This document shows positions 1-5,988 of a stretch of 7,441 nucleotides of DNA, piece after piece. Source of the DNA: DATIHK01 sp035480775. Lineage in GTDB: Bacteria; Patescibacteriota; WWE3; UBA101185; UBA10185. Location of the stretch: NCBI GenBank assembly GCA_035480775.1, contig DATIHK010000083.1, forward strand, positions 1-7,441. Reading direction: 5' to 3'. The position numbers and the translations under genes are program-made. The notes beneath the pieces are model-generated. The model saw only the letters and a list, made by a program, of their open reading frames with translations. It ran no database searches and had not been told where the DNA came from. The first letter of the stretch is position 1. Each line of letters starts with the position of its first letter.

Positions 1-1025
1 CCTGCTGTAGTAAGATAATTGGCCATAAAATCTGGCAACGCTATTATTAATAGTGGCGGAAATGCTAACGGCAAATATCCCAAGGGCTCAAAAGTCTGTC
101 TTAAATTATTTAATTGGTCTCCTCCAAAAAACACAGCTACAGTTTTACTTGGATGTGTAATCATATTAAATAAAATTTCGAAATATGAATTGCCGAATGC
201 CTCATAGCGACTCAAAAAGTAATTTGAATTTTCGACATCTTTTACGACAGTTGTATCGAGTCCAAGTGAAGTTTCAAATTTCTGAAAGCCTTCGATTCTG
301 TAATGTGCAAAATATGGAATAATAATTAAAAATGCTGCTATAAACCAAACTACACCTAAAATAGTTAAAGCTGTTCCGATTTTTTTATCTTGTCGCAAAA
401 AGAAAACAAAAATACCATACAAAAATATGTATAGCGACAGCTGTTCTTTACCCATTAAGGTTAAAACTATTAAAACCCAAAAAAGTATTTTTTTATTCTT
501 GGTATATGATTTAGATTTGTACATGACTTCGTAAACGTAAAAAGCTCCTAGAAAAAATGGAATTACCGCCGTTACCCCATGAAAGCCAGTCCAAGCAGTC
601 AAAAAGCCAACTGCTGGGTAAAACAAAAAGGTTAAAGCTAATAAAAATGCTGCAAATTTAGAGTTTAACTCGAGCTCGGCAAGTTTATAAATTATAAAAG
701 AAGAAAGTAAAACTAAGAGTACTTGGGCAAAAACTAAAGTCAAAGCGTGTGGAGCAACTATAAAAAACGGAAGAAAAATTACTAAGATGGGATCAACATG
801 GCTCATCGCCCAACGCGGTAAATTAGTTCCAAAATAATCTGTCAGATACATAAACCTTCCGTGCTCAGTATTCCAAAGCATTTGCACCATATTGCCTAAG
901 TCAAATTTTCCAAAGTCTAAATTATTGTATCTAAATACATTTATTTTGACATTTACAAAAAACACAATAAAACATGCAAGGCCTAGTAATATTAAAAAGA
1001 AATTACTTTGTATAAATTTACGCAT
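1..1025 (-). CDS. DUF2079-family multi-pass membrane protein, C-terminus beyond the window edge
   Basis: An uninterrupted minus-strand frame runs from an ATG at 1025-1023 to the window edge (341 codons, no stop), so the C-terminal part is missing. The translation reads as a DUF2079 predicted membrane protein. A first hydrophobic helix (about residues 8-25) is followed by the loop 'NNLDFGKFDLGNMVQMLWNT' (34-53). Then come 'SHVDPILVIFLPFF' (75-88), 'WTGFHGVTAVIPFFLGA' (145-161) and 'MGKEQLSL' (191-198). A late 'FEPLGYLPLAFPPLLIIALP' segment (312-331) precedes the cut. As I recall, DUF2079 belongs to the GT-C-like membrane glycosyltransferase group; its substrate is unknown, and an acidic first outer loop (D37, D42) fits that fold. 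The start lies 20 bases after the GT2 gene's stop, so the two are probably co-transcribed. No clear Shine-Dalgarno precedes the ATG; a TTG nine bases upstream is a weaker alternative start. Confidence 0.85.
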   Translation of the reverse strand, partial: MRKFIQSNFFLILLGLACFIVFFVNVKINVFRYNNLDFGKFDLGNMVQMLWNTEHGRFMYLTDYFGTNLPRWAMSHVDPILVIFLPFFIVAPHALTLVFAQVLLVLLSSFIIYKLAELELNSKFAAFLLALTFLFYPAVGFLTAWTGFHGVTAVIPFFLGAFYVYEVMYKSKSYTKNKKILFWVLIVLTLMGKEQLSLYIFLYGIFVFFLRQDKKIGTALTILGVVWFIAAFLIIIPYFAHYRIEGFQKFETSLGLDTTVVKDVENSNYFLSRYEAFGNSYFEILFNMITHPSKTVAVFFGGDQLNNLRQTFEPLGYLPLAFPPLLIIALPDFMANYLTTA

Positions 1026-1045
1026 ATTAGTCAAAAAACTTTTAT

Positions 1046-1732
1046 TTAGTCAAAATACCTATATCTAATTAGAGTGCTTAGTGCAGAAATGCCATCTTTC
1101 CAGGTTATCTTTTTGCCTTCACTATGAGAACGTCCTTTATAGTTTATTGGAACTTCTACCATCTTTAGCTTAGACTTTAATATTTTAGCAGTTATTTCGG
1201 GCTCAAAGTTAAATCTTTTGGATTTAATACTTATTTTTCTAATAAAATCACCAGGTACAAGTTTATAGCAAGTTTCCATATCAGTAAGAGTTACTCCGAA
1301 TAATAAATTTGTAGCAAAAGTTAAAATCTTATTGCCTACAAAATGCAAACTAGACATATCTTTGTAATTTCCAGAAAATCTTGAGCCGTATACAACCTGT
1401 GCGTGCTTTTCTGATAGCGCATTCAACAATATATGGTAATCATTGGGATCGTATTCTAAATCAGCATCTTGAACTATTACATAGTCACCTGTGCTGTGTT
1501 GAAAGCCTATTTTTAAGGAGTCGCCTTTACCGGAGTTGTAATCTTTAAACAAAACTTTTACATCTGGCTGCTCTTGTTGGATTTGTTTAAGTATGTCCCG
1601 AGTTCCGTCTGTTGAACCGTCGTCGACAAGAATAATTTCTTTATCTATATCTCGCACATTTTTTATTCTGGATAAAATTTCGCGAATCGTATTTTTTTCG
1701 TTATATACAGGCACCACAATAGATAACTTCAT
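1046..1732 (-). CDS. GT2 polyprenyl-phosphate sugar synthase (DPM1-like glycosyltransferase)
   Basis: A 228-residue GT-A fold glycosyltransferase of family 2, most like the dolichyl/undecaprenyl-phosphate mannose or glucose synthases. Visible motifs are 'SIVVPVYNE' (4-12), the nucleotide-binding 'VDDGSTDGT' (36-44), 'NSGKGDSLKIGF' (66-77), the metal-binding 'DADLEYDP' (89-96, the DxD-type site), 'VYGSRF' (114-119), and a C-terminal 'VPINYKGRSHSEGKKITWKDG' region. There is no C-terminal membrane segment, so it is the short soluble/peripheral form expected to act at the cytoplasmic face, moving a sugar from a nucleotide donor to a polyprenyl phosphate. The start is well supported: its ATG overlaps the stop of the upstream membrane protein as ATGA (1729-1732), and an AAGG Shine-Dalgarno (1740-1743) sits seven bases upstream. 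Its position between two GT-C-type membrane proteins suggests it makes their lipid-linked donor. The sugar cannot be read from sequence. Confidence 0.93.
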   Translation of the reverse strand: MKLSIVVPVYNEKNTIREILSRIKNVRDIDKEIILVDDGSTDGTRDILKQIQQEQPDVKVLFKDYNSGKGDSLKIGFQHSTGDYVIVQDADLEYDPNDYHILLNALSEKHAQVVYGSRFSGNYKDMSSLHFVGNKILTFATNLLFGVTLTDMETCYKLVPGDFIRKISIKSKRFNFEPEITAKILKSKLKMVEVPINYKGRSHSEGKKITWKDGISALSTLIRYRYFD

Positions 1733-3273
1733 ATTCCTACCTTAACAACTTTCGTGAAAAATACTTTTCCACCGCTGGTATAACTAAAGGTACGAACAAG
1801 ATTTAAATACGGGCGCTTTTTTAAATCTATTACAAGATTTGGATCGTGTTCGTTCGTAATCATGAGGTAGTTTATCTTATTTTTCTGAAGATAACTAAGC
1901 TGTAAAGTAGATTTATCGTCGAAGTTTACATACGTTCCCGATACGTGGGAATCTTTACTTTTCTCATTTAGATACCAATCAGATACACTACTAACATCGT
2001 TGTAGGCTATTTTGCCTTGTAAATTGGCTTGAGAATATTCTGACGCTTGCTTGATAGAAAGATAAATTTCTTTATGTAGATATACTGTAATAAAAGTCCA
2101 AAAAACTAATGCTAAAACTAAAGTAAATACAAACGGCTTAAATTTTTTGAGAAGTAAAAAGACAAGTAAAACAAATTGTAGTGACGCCATTATTAAGAAA
2201 GCATTTCTATTAGGAACTAAAAACTGTAAACGATAGTATTCTTGACCAACAAAATAAATCGCTAATAACAAAGCCAAAATAAAATACGTAGTATAAGAAA
2301 CTTTTTTGTTTTCAAAAAAATCTGCTAATTGACCTGTGCTTAATAAAATCAAAAATGGAATTCCTGAAACAAATAACCTAGGCACTGCGGACGGCCAAAA
2401 GAAAACTAGAGTAAGGTTTAAAACAGTGTAAGAGATTAATCCTAAGTTAGATCCAACAAAATTCAAAAATAAGCGCTTGTTAGAAAAAATAAAATAAAAT
2501 GCATAAACAAAACCTAAAACGAATAAGAGAGATAAAAAGTAGGTAACCATTGTAGGAATATCAAACTTATGACCTGAGGTCTCGCTAATATAAGTCGATG
2601 TAAGTGGATTTCTAAAATACAAGTAGGGTAAAAGAAATAACGCGCAAGCTCCAAAATATACTGCTGAGTTAATTATTTTAGTTTGTAAGTTTTTAAGGTT
2701 AAAGCCAGAGCTAAAAAATATTCCCACCCCTAAAGATGCAAAAAGCAAATAGCCTTCGAACCGAGCCATGACAGAAAGTGCAGCTAAAATTCCTAGTGTA
2801 ACAAGTTGTAATAGAGTTAACTTAGTTTTCCATTTTGTCAGTAAATAAAAAGTCAGCAGTACAAAGAAGCTTAAAAACACATCGGCATAAATACGCAGTG
2901 ACCAATAAAAATATACAGGGTTGAAAGCAAACAACAAAAGAGCCAAATTTAGAGCTCGAGAATTTTTATCAAAATACAAAGTACAAAGTTTATAAAAAAT
3001 AACAAAGTTTATTATGCTTATTGCAAGCATTACTACCCGACCCCAGAATACCTGATCAACATTTGGTCGTAATGCTAATACTACTGAATAAAGTGGGGGA
3101 CGCTTTTCATCTGACGGATATTTAAATTCTCTTATATACTCTGAAGCTCTAAGAATGCGGTAACTGTCACCCCATTCAACTGCATTGATGTTAAAAAGTG
3201 CTAAATGAAAAACTAAAAACAAACCAAAAATCAAAAAATGACTATTTTTTATATTTATTTTGTGCAAATTCAT
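1729..3273 (-). CDS. GT-C-type integral membrane glycosyltransferase (PMT/ArnT-like)
   Basis: A large hydrophobic protein (514 residues from this start) with about ten or more membrane helices through residue 400 or so and a soluble C-terminal domain. Helix 1 covers about 12-28. It is followed by an acidic loop 'EWGDSYRILRASEYI' (33-47) and the 'KRPPLYSVVLAL' motif (57-68). That pairing of an outer-loop acidic site with RPPLY is typical of the PMT_2/ArnT-like GT-C enzymes, which transfer a sugar from a polyprenyl-phosphate donor on the non-cytoplasmic side. The donor is presumably made by the GT2 enzyme encoded directly downstream (ATGA overlap). The acceptor is unknown. Start choice: the frame is also open to an ATG at 3303 and a TTG at 3324, but these overlap the upstream gene by 62-83 bases. 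The ATG at 3273 has AAGG just upstream and leaves 11 residues before helix 1, so I prefer it. Confidence 0.88.
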   Translation of the reverse strand: MNLHKINIKNSHFLIFGLFLVFHLALFNINAVEWGDSYRILRASEYIREFKYPSDEKRPPLYSVVLALRPNVDQVFWGRVVMLAISIINFVIFYKLCTLYFDKNSRALNLALLLFAFNPVYFYWSLRIYADVFLSFFVLLTFYLLTKWKTKLTLLQLVTLGILAALSVMARFEGYLLFASLGVGIFFSSGFNLKNLQTKIINSAVYFGACALFLLPYLYFRNPLTSTYISETSGHKFDIPTMVTYFLSLLFVLGFVYAFYFIFSNKRLFLNFVGSNLGLISYTVLNLTLVFFWPSAVPRLFVSGIPFLILLSTGQLADFFENKKVSYTTYFILALLLAIYFVGQEYYRLQFLVPNRNAFLIMASLQFVLLVFLLLKKFKPFVFTLVLALVFWTFITVYLHKEIYLSIKQASEYSQANLQGKIAYNDVSSVSDWYLNEKSKDSHVSGTYVNFDDKSTLQLSYLQKNKINYLMITNEHDPNLVIDLKKRPYLNLVRTFSYTSGGKVFFTKVVKVGI

Positions 3274-4438
3274 AAACCTTATCAACTTGCCTGGCTTTCT
3301 CATCCCAAGAATATAAAGTGACAACTTTGTTTACATTTACTCTTTTTGGATTTTCAATGATGTGTTTGATTTCGGCTGCAATCTCGGCTGTATCTAGGTT
3401 TTGCAGGTAATATACTCCTTCAATTTCTTCTTGAATTCTAAAGCCAGAAACTAATGTTGGAACTCCACAGGCCAAACTTTCCATAACTACTTTAGGTAGT
3501 CCTTCAAAACTAGATGGAAGCACAAATACATCTGCTGCTTGGTATGCAATGGGTTGTTGTGGATAAGGTGTATAACCTACTCTAATCACCCGATCTTTAA
3601 GATTTTTTTGCGCAATAAAATCAGATAGTTGTTGCAAATATTTTGGATCCCCGGGCCCAACAAGCATAACTTTGTAATTATGTGGAAGGTGTAAAAGCGC
3701 TCCTAGTAGCAAGTGAATATTTTTTCTTTCGAGCATTATGCCGGTATTTAAAATAACTTTATCAAGCGGATCTAAATTTAAATCAGATCTGGTTTTTTCA
3801 AATTCTTCGCGACCGATTGGTTTAAATAATTCTGGATTGACTCCTGATTCGACTACAAAGCATTTGTCAGGATTTGCTTTGTAAAATTTTATAGCTTGAT
3901 CTCTGGTATCACCACTGACAAAAATACAAGCATCTGCTGCAGCTACTGCCCATTTATCAGACAATTTTCCTAAAGGCCAAGCAATATACTTTGAATACCA
4001 CTTTACTGGTGTATCTCGCTTTTGTAATGATTCTTCGCGACCTTCAACCGTATTATGAAAGTGAGCAATCAAAGGAGTTGTTGCTTCGTTAGACCAAGGC
4101 ATAATTTTTTTTAAAATTAGTCTGTATAAATAAATCCAAATGCCAAAATGACCATGAGAGTGAAGAATATCAATTTTGTTTTTGCGTCTCCAATTTAAAT
4201 AAGAAAAAAATAGCCAAACCGATATAGTCAAATTTAGACTCCCAGGAAAAGGTTCGCGATAAAAAGGATGCAAAGTAACTCCAGAAATTTGTTCAATCTC
4301 ACCTGAACCAGGCCACATGCCGCAAAATATATCTATAGTATGCCCTAGCCTAACTTGTGCTTTGGACATTTCGTAAGGTGCTGGCGCTAATCCTTGCCAC
4401 GGTGGCGGCCAATCATAAATTATTCTAGCTATTTTCAT
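3242..4438 (-). CDS. GT4-family glycosyltransferase (GT-B fold)
   Basis: A 398-residue retaining glycosyltransferase of family 4, the usual length for a two-domain GT-B enzyme. In the N-terminal acceptor domain: 'MKIARIIYDWPPPW' opening the first strand, the glycine-rich loop near G16 followed by 'APYEMSKA', 'GH' at 32-33, 'ILHSHGHFG' (91-99), and 'IAHFHNTVEGREES' (124-137). In the donor domain: 'ESGVNPELFKP' (197-207), 'NTGIMLERKN' with R238/K239 as phosphate-binding candidates, 'LVGPGD' (259-264), and the family signature E-x7-E at E312 and E320 in 'FEGLPKVVMESLACG'. It is expected to be cytoplasmic or membrane-peripheral, adding a sugar from a nucleotide donor to a growing lipid-linked glycan. 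The donor cannot be predicted. Its ATG overlaps the stop of the preceding GT4 gene (ATGA, 4435-4438), and an AAGGAAG Shine-Dalgarno lies at 4449-4455, ten bases upstream, inside that gene. Its 3' end overlaps the start of the membrane glycosyltransferase. Confidence 0.94.
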   Translation of the reverse strand: MKIARIIYDWPPPWQGLAPAPYEMSKAQVRLGHTIDIFCGMWPGSGEIEQISGVTLHPFYREPFPGSLNLTISVWLFFSYLNWRRKNKIDILHSHGHFGIWIYLYRLILKKIMPWSNEATTPLIAHFHNTVEGREESLQKRDTPVKWYSKYIAWPLGKLSDKWAVAAADACIFVSGDTRDQAIKFYKANPDKCFVVESGVNPELFKPIGREEFEKTRSDLNLDPLDKVILNTGIMLERKNIHLLLGALLHLPHNYKVMLVGPGDPKYLQQLSDFIAQKNLKDRVIRVGYTPYPQQPIAYQAADVFVLPSSFEGLPKVVMESLACGVPTLVSGFRIQEEIEGVYYLQNLDTAEIAAEIKHIIENPKRVNVNKVVTLYSWDEKARQVDKVYEFAQNKYKK

Positions 4439-5619
4439 GCTTTTAATACTTCCTTAAATACCTTTTCATATTTGTCTAACATAATATCAATAGAAAAGTT
4501 GCTCTGAGCGTATATTTTACCATTTTGGCCCATTTCTTTTCGCAAATCGGCATTATTTACCAAAGTAGTAATTTTATCTTGCAGATCGACTAAATTACCG
4601 GGAGCTACCAAATATCCTGTTTTGCCATCAATAACTCCATCAGATGTTCCACCAGTATTTGTTGCAACTATAGGCAAACTACAAAACATTGCTTCGGCAA
4701 GTACCATCGGAAATCCTTCAATTCTAAGCGTTGGCATAACAAGTATATCTGAATCAAAAAGCTTAGCCATTGCCTCAGCATAAGCCAGATTGCCATGCAA
4801 ATGCACATTTGGTAAAGATTTTTTCTTAATAAAACCTGCCAGTTCGTCAAAATCTTCTCCACCACCAACGATATCTAACTGCAAAGTCTCATTTTTCATT
4901 TTTTCTAGTACAGATATCAAATTAAAAATGCCTTTTATTTTTAAGATGCGCCCAATATAAATTAAACGAATTTTAGACGATTGAGTTTTAGATAAATTTT
5001 CAAAAATGCTCGGGTCGACTCCATTATTAATGACTTCGACAAAATCATCAGCGACAAATGTTTCGTCAATTAATGCTTTTTTAACATAATTTGATACTGC
5101 AATTACCTTGTCGGACCCGTAGACAAAACCTCGTTGTCTACCAAAGAAATTACGCAAAACATGCACACTATCCAGCATCAATTTAGCGATTTCTTTAGGT
5201 TTTTTAAGATCACGCACAGCACTATTAAACTCACTCACTATGGTGCCGTGTGAAATTGAAATTACTTTTATATTAAAATGGTTTTTATTCTTAATTACGC
5301 CTAAACCAGCAGAGCTCTGACTTAAAACCAAATCAAATTTGGACTTTTGATGCATTTCAGAAAATACCGCGCTAGATCTGTTAAGCCAATTGTTTTTATC
5401 ACGGCTTGAAGCTATGCCTAGTCTATATACAGAAGGAACAAAAACATAACTTACACCACCTTCAAAAGCTTCAGTTTTTGTTAAATCTTTTTGTGGAGAA
5501 AACACTGTGATTTCGTGATTACGACGAACTAAACCCTCACACAACGCCTTATTTTGAGTTTCTAGACCACCATGACCCTTGTGGAAGGTTGTTGCCTTGA
5601 TAAATACGGCTATTCGCAT
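4435..5619 (-). CDS. GT4-family glycosyltransferase (GT-B fold)
   Basis: A 394-residue family 4 glycosyltransferase. The N-terminal half shows 'MRIAVFIKAT', the loop 'GHGGLETQNKALCEGL' (15-30), 'NHEITVFSP' (34-42) and 'ISISHGT' (120-126). The donor half shows 'VIAVSNYVKK' (172-181), 'VINNGVDPSIFE' (196-207), 'YIGRILKIKG' with R224 and K227, 'LDIVGGGEDFDEL' (248-260), and the signature E-x7-E at E301/E309 in 'EGFPMVLAEAM'. 'GGTSDGVIDGKTGYLV' (323-338) is the usual nucleotide-sugar loop. It probably adds one sugar to a lipid-linked glycan at the inner membrane face. It is translationally coupled to the next GT4 gene by an ATGA overlap. No Shine-Dalgarno is visible upstream of the ATG: the preceding bases are TTAATATAAAAGC. 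It is also the first gene after the GC-rich island, so its expression signals may have been altered by that insertion. Confidence 0.94.
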   Translation of the reverse strand: MRIAVFIKATTFHKGHGGLETQNKALCEGLVRRNHEITVFSPQKDLTKTEAFEGGVSYVFVPSVYRLGIASSRDKNNWLNRSSAVFSEMHQKSKFDLVLSQSSAGLGVIKNKNHFNIKVISISHGTIVSEFNSAVRDLKKPKEIAKLMLDSVHVLRNFFGRQRGFVYGSDKVIAVSNYVKKALIDETFVADDFVEVINNGVDPSIFENLSKTQSSKIRLIYIGRILKIKGIFNLISVLEKMKNETLQLDIVGGGEDFDELAGFIKKKSLPNVHLHGNLAYAEAMAKLFDSDILVMPTLRIEGFPMVLAEAMFCSLPIVATNTGGTSDGVIDGKTGYLVAPGNLVDLQDKITTLVNNADLRKEMGQNGKIYAQSNFSIDIMLDKYEKVFKEVLKA

Positions 5620-5644
5620 GCTTTTATATTAACAGAATTTGGAG

Positions 5645-5650
5645 TAAAAT
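5645..5650 (+). promoter_or_regulatory. Possible -10 element for the plus-strand cassette
   Basis: TAAAAT sits at the left, AT-rich edge of the GC-rich island and resembles a sigma-70 -10 box (TATAAT). It would place transcription start near 5657, just ahead of the leader hairpin. I find no convincing -35 hexamer at 16-18 bases upstream, so this is a weak call based mainly on position. Confidence 0.2.
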
Positions 5651-5664
5651 ATTAGGCACCCGCA

Positions 5665-5686
5665 GAGCTCATACAGGTTTGAGCTC
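5665..5686 (+). promoter_or_regulatory. Leader hairpin upstream of the small plus-strand gene
   Basis: GAGCTCA (5665-5671) and TGAGCTC (5680-5686) form a perfect 7-bp stem around an 8-base loop (TACAGGTT). Because GAGCTC is itself palindromic, the same bases also read as a direct repeat, GAGCTCAT at 5665-5672 and 5681-5688, spaced 16 bases start to start. It lies nine bases before the Shine-Dalgarno of the plus-strand reading frame. It could be a 5' UTR stem or a paired operator for a dimeric regulator. The symmetry is seen; the role is inferred. Confidence 0.4.
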
Positions 5687-5695
5687 ATTATCGAT

Positions 5696-5700
5696 AGGAG
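5696..5700 (+). promoter_or_regulatory. Strong Shine-Dalgarno deciding the start of the small plus-strand gene
   Basis: AGGAG (within AGGAGAGGG, 5696-5704) lies seven bases before the ATG at 5708, which is ideal spacing. It is the main evidence that the plus-strand frame, rather than the overlapping minus-strand frame, is translated. The frame is open upstream to a TAA at 5645-5647 but offers no ATG, GTG or TTG there. Confidence 0.7.
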
Positions 5701-5707
5701 AGGGATC

Positions 5708-5911
5708 ATGCAAATCGACGTGGTCGTGTTTTACCCAGCAACCGCGAAAAGCAGCCGCTGCAAGAGCGTCCTGGACCACATTGACGAGGACGAAGCCAAG
5801 CTGCTCCGTGGCGCTACGCACATGAACGTCAATGGCCAGCGTCGCCCGATCATCATGAACCAAGCCGTCTCAAAGCAACAAATCGTCGTCGGCGAACCCG
5901 TCTCGGGCTAG
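5708..5911 (+). CDS. Small orphan protein of unknown function in a GC-rich island
   Basis: A 67-codon frame on the strand opposite to every neighbour, ending in TAG. I do not recognise the product. Support for translation is the ideal AGGAG at 5696-5700, a terminator 24 bases after the stop, and coherent codon use: 51 of 67 codons end in G or C, with ATC, GTC, AAC and GAC dominating, unlike the A/T-ending codons of the glycosyltransferases. The protein has no signal peptide or membrane helix and one cysteine (C18). It begins with a strand-like 'MQIDVVVFY', continues through a probable charged helix (about 16-34), and ends with a strand-rich tail containing 'VNGQRRP' and 'QIVVGEPVSG'. The size, the VNG-turn and the small-residue C-terminus faintly recall beta-grasp proteins (ThiS/MoaD), but it ends in VSG rather than GG and no thiamin or molybdopterin gene is nearby. 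Composition suggests recent transfer or an assembly insert. It does not look like part of the glycan pathway. Confidence 0.6.
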   Translation: MQIDVVVFYPATAKSSRCKSVLDHIDEDEAKLLRGATHMNVNGQRRPIIMNQAVSKQQIVVGEPVSG

Positions 5912-5934
5912 CAGTCACGAAACGCTTTCATTCG

Positions 5935-5979
5935 ACAGAAGCCGCCAACCAATGCAACTCTGGCGACTTCTGTTTTTTT
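5935..5979 (+). terminator. Rho-independent terminator of the plus-strand cassette
   Basis: Arms ACAGAAGCCGCCA (5935-5947) and TGGCGACTTCTGT (5961-5973) form a 13-bp stem with one C.A mismatch and a 13-base loop, followed by a run of seven T (5973-5979). It ends transcription of the small plus-strand gene. Read on the minus strand, the mismatch becomes a G.U pair and the stem is complete. No T-run follows it there, however, so it is not an obvious terminator for the glycosyltransferase gene whose stop is at 5989-5991. Confidence 0.8.
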
Positions 5980-5988
5980 ATATTTTAA

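Larger units (their letters stand above)
5653..5979. other. GC-rich, compositionally foreign island (putative single-gene cassette)
   Basis: Between two minus-strand glycosyltransferase genes the sequence shifts abruptly from AT-rich to 56% G+C (135 of 240 bases at 5701-5940, counted by hand). Two flanking 60-base lines that I counted have 20% (4441-4500) and 30% (6001-6060). The island holds a leader hairpin, a Shine-Dalgarno, a 67-codon gene and a terminator, all oriented plus. There is no transposase, no tRNA and no convincing target-site duplication. TAAAATAT (5645-5652) and ATATTTTA (5980-5987) form a short inverted repeat around it, which may be chance in AT-rich DNA. Boundaries are approximate. 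Confidence 0.7.

Noticed and set aside
19..207. Plus-strand 62-codon reading frame
   Set aside because: It lies opposite the DUF2079 coding frame, which has clear family motifs through this stretch. No good Shine-Dalgarno precedes it.
3640..3665. Polylinker-like GGATCCCCGGG string
   Set aside because: It encodes the conserved VGPGDP donor-domain stretch of the GT4 enzyme in frame, so it is not vector contamination.
4668..4868. Minus-strand 66-codon frame inside a glycosyltransferase gene
   Set aside because: It is an alternative frame across the conserved donor domain of the GT4 enzyme at 4435-5619. It has no independent start signal and a composition typical of a shadow frame.
5669..5863. 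Minus-strand 64-codon frame opposite the small plus-strand gene
   Set aside because: It lacks a Shine-Dalgarno. The plus-strand frame has ideal AGGAG spacing and a terminator, and GC-rich coding DNA commonly leaves an open antisense frame.
5701..5980. Structured RNA gene (tmRNA, RNase P or SRP RNA), suspected because it is GC-rich in AT-rich DNA
   Set aside because: No conserved core of these RNAs is visible. Only small local hairpins occur, and the strong third-position GC bias with translation signals indicates coding.
5900..5980. Integron-type attC site after a one-gene cassette
   Set aside because: No GTTRRRY/RYYYAAC core sites are present, and the hairpin is better explained as a terminator because of its T-run.
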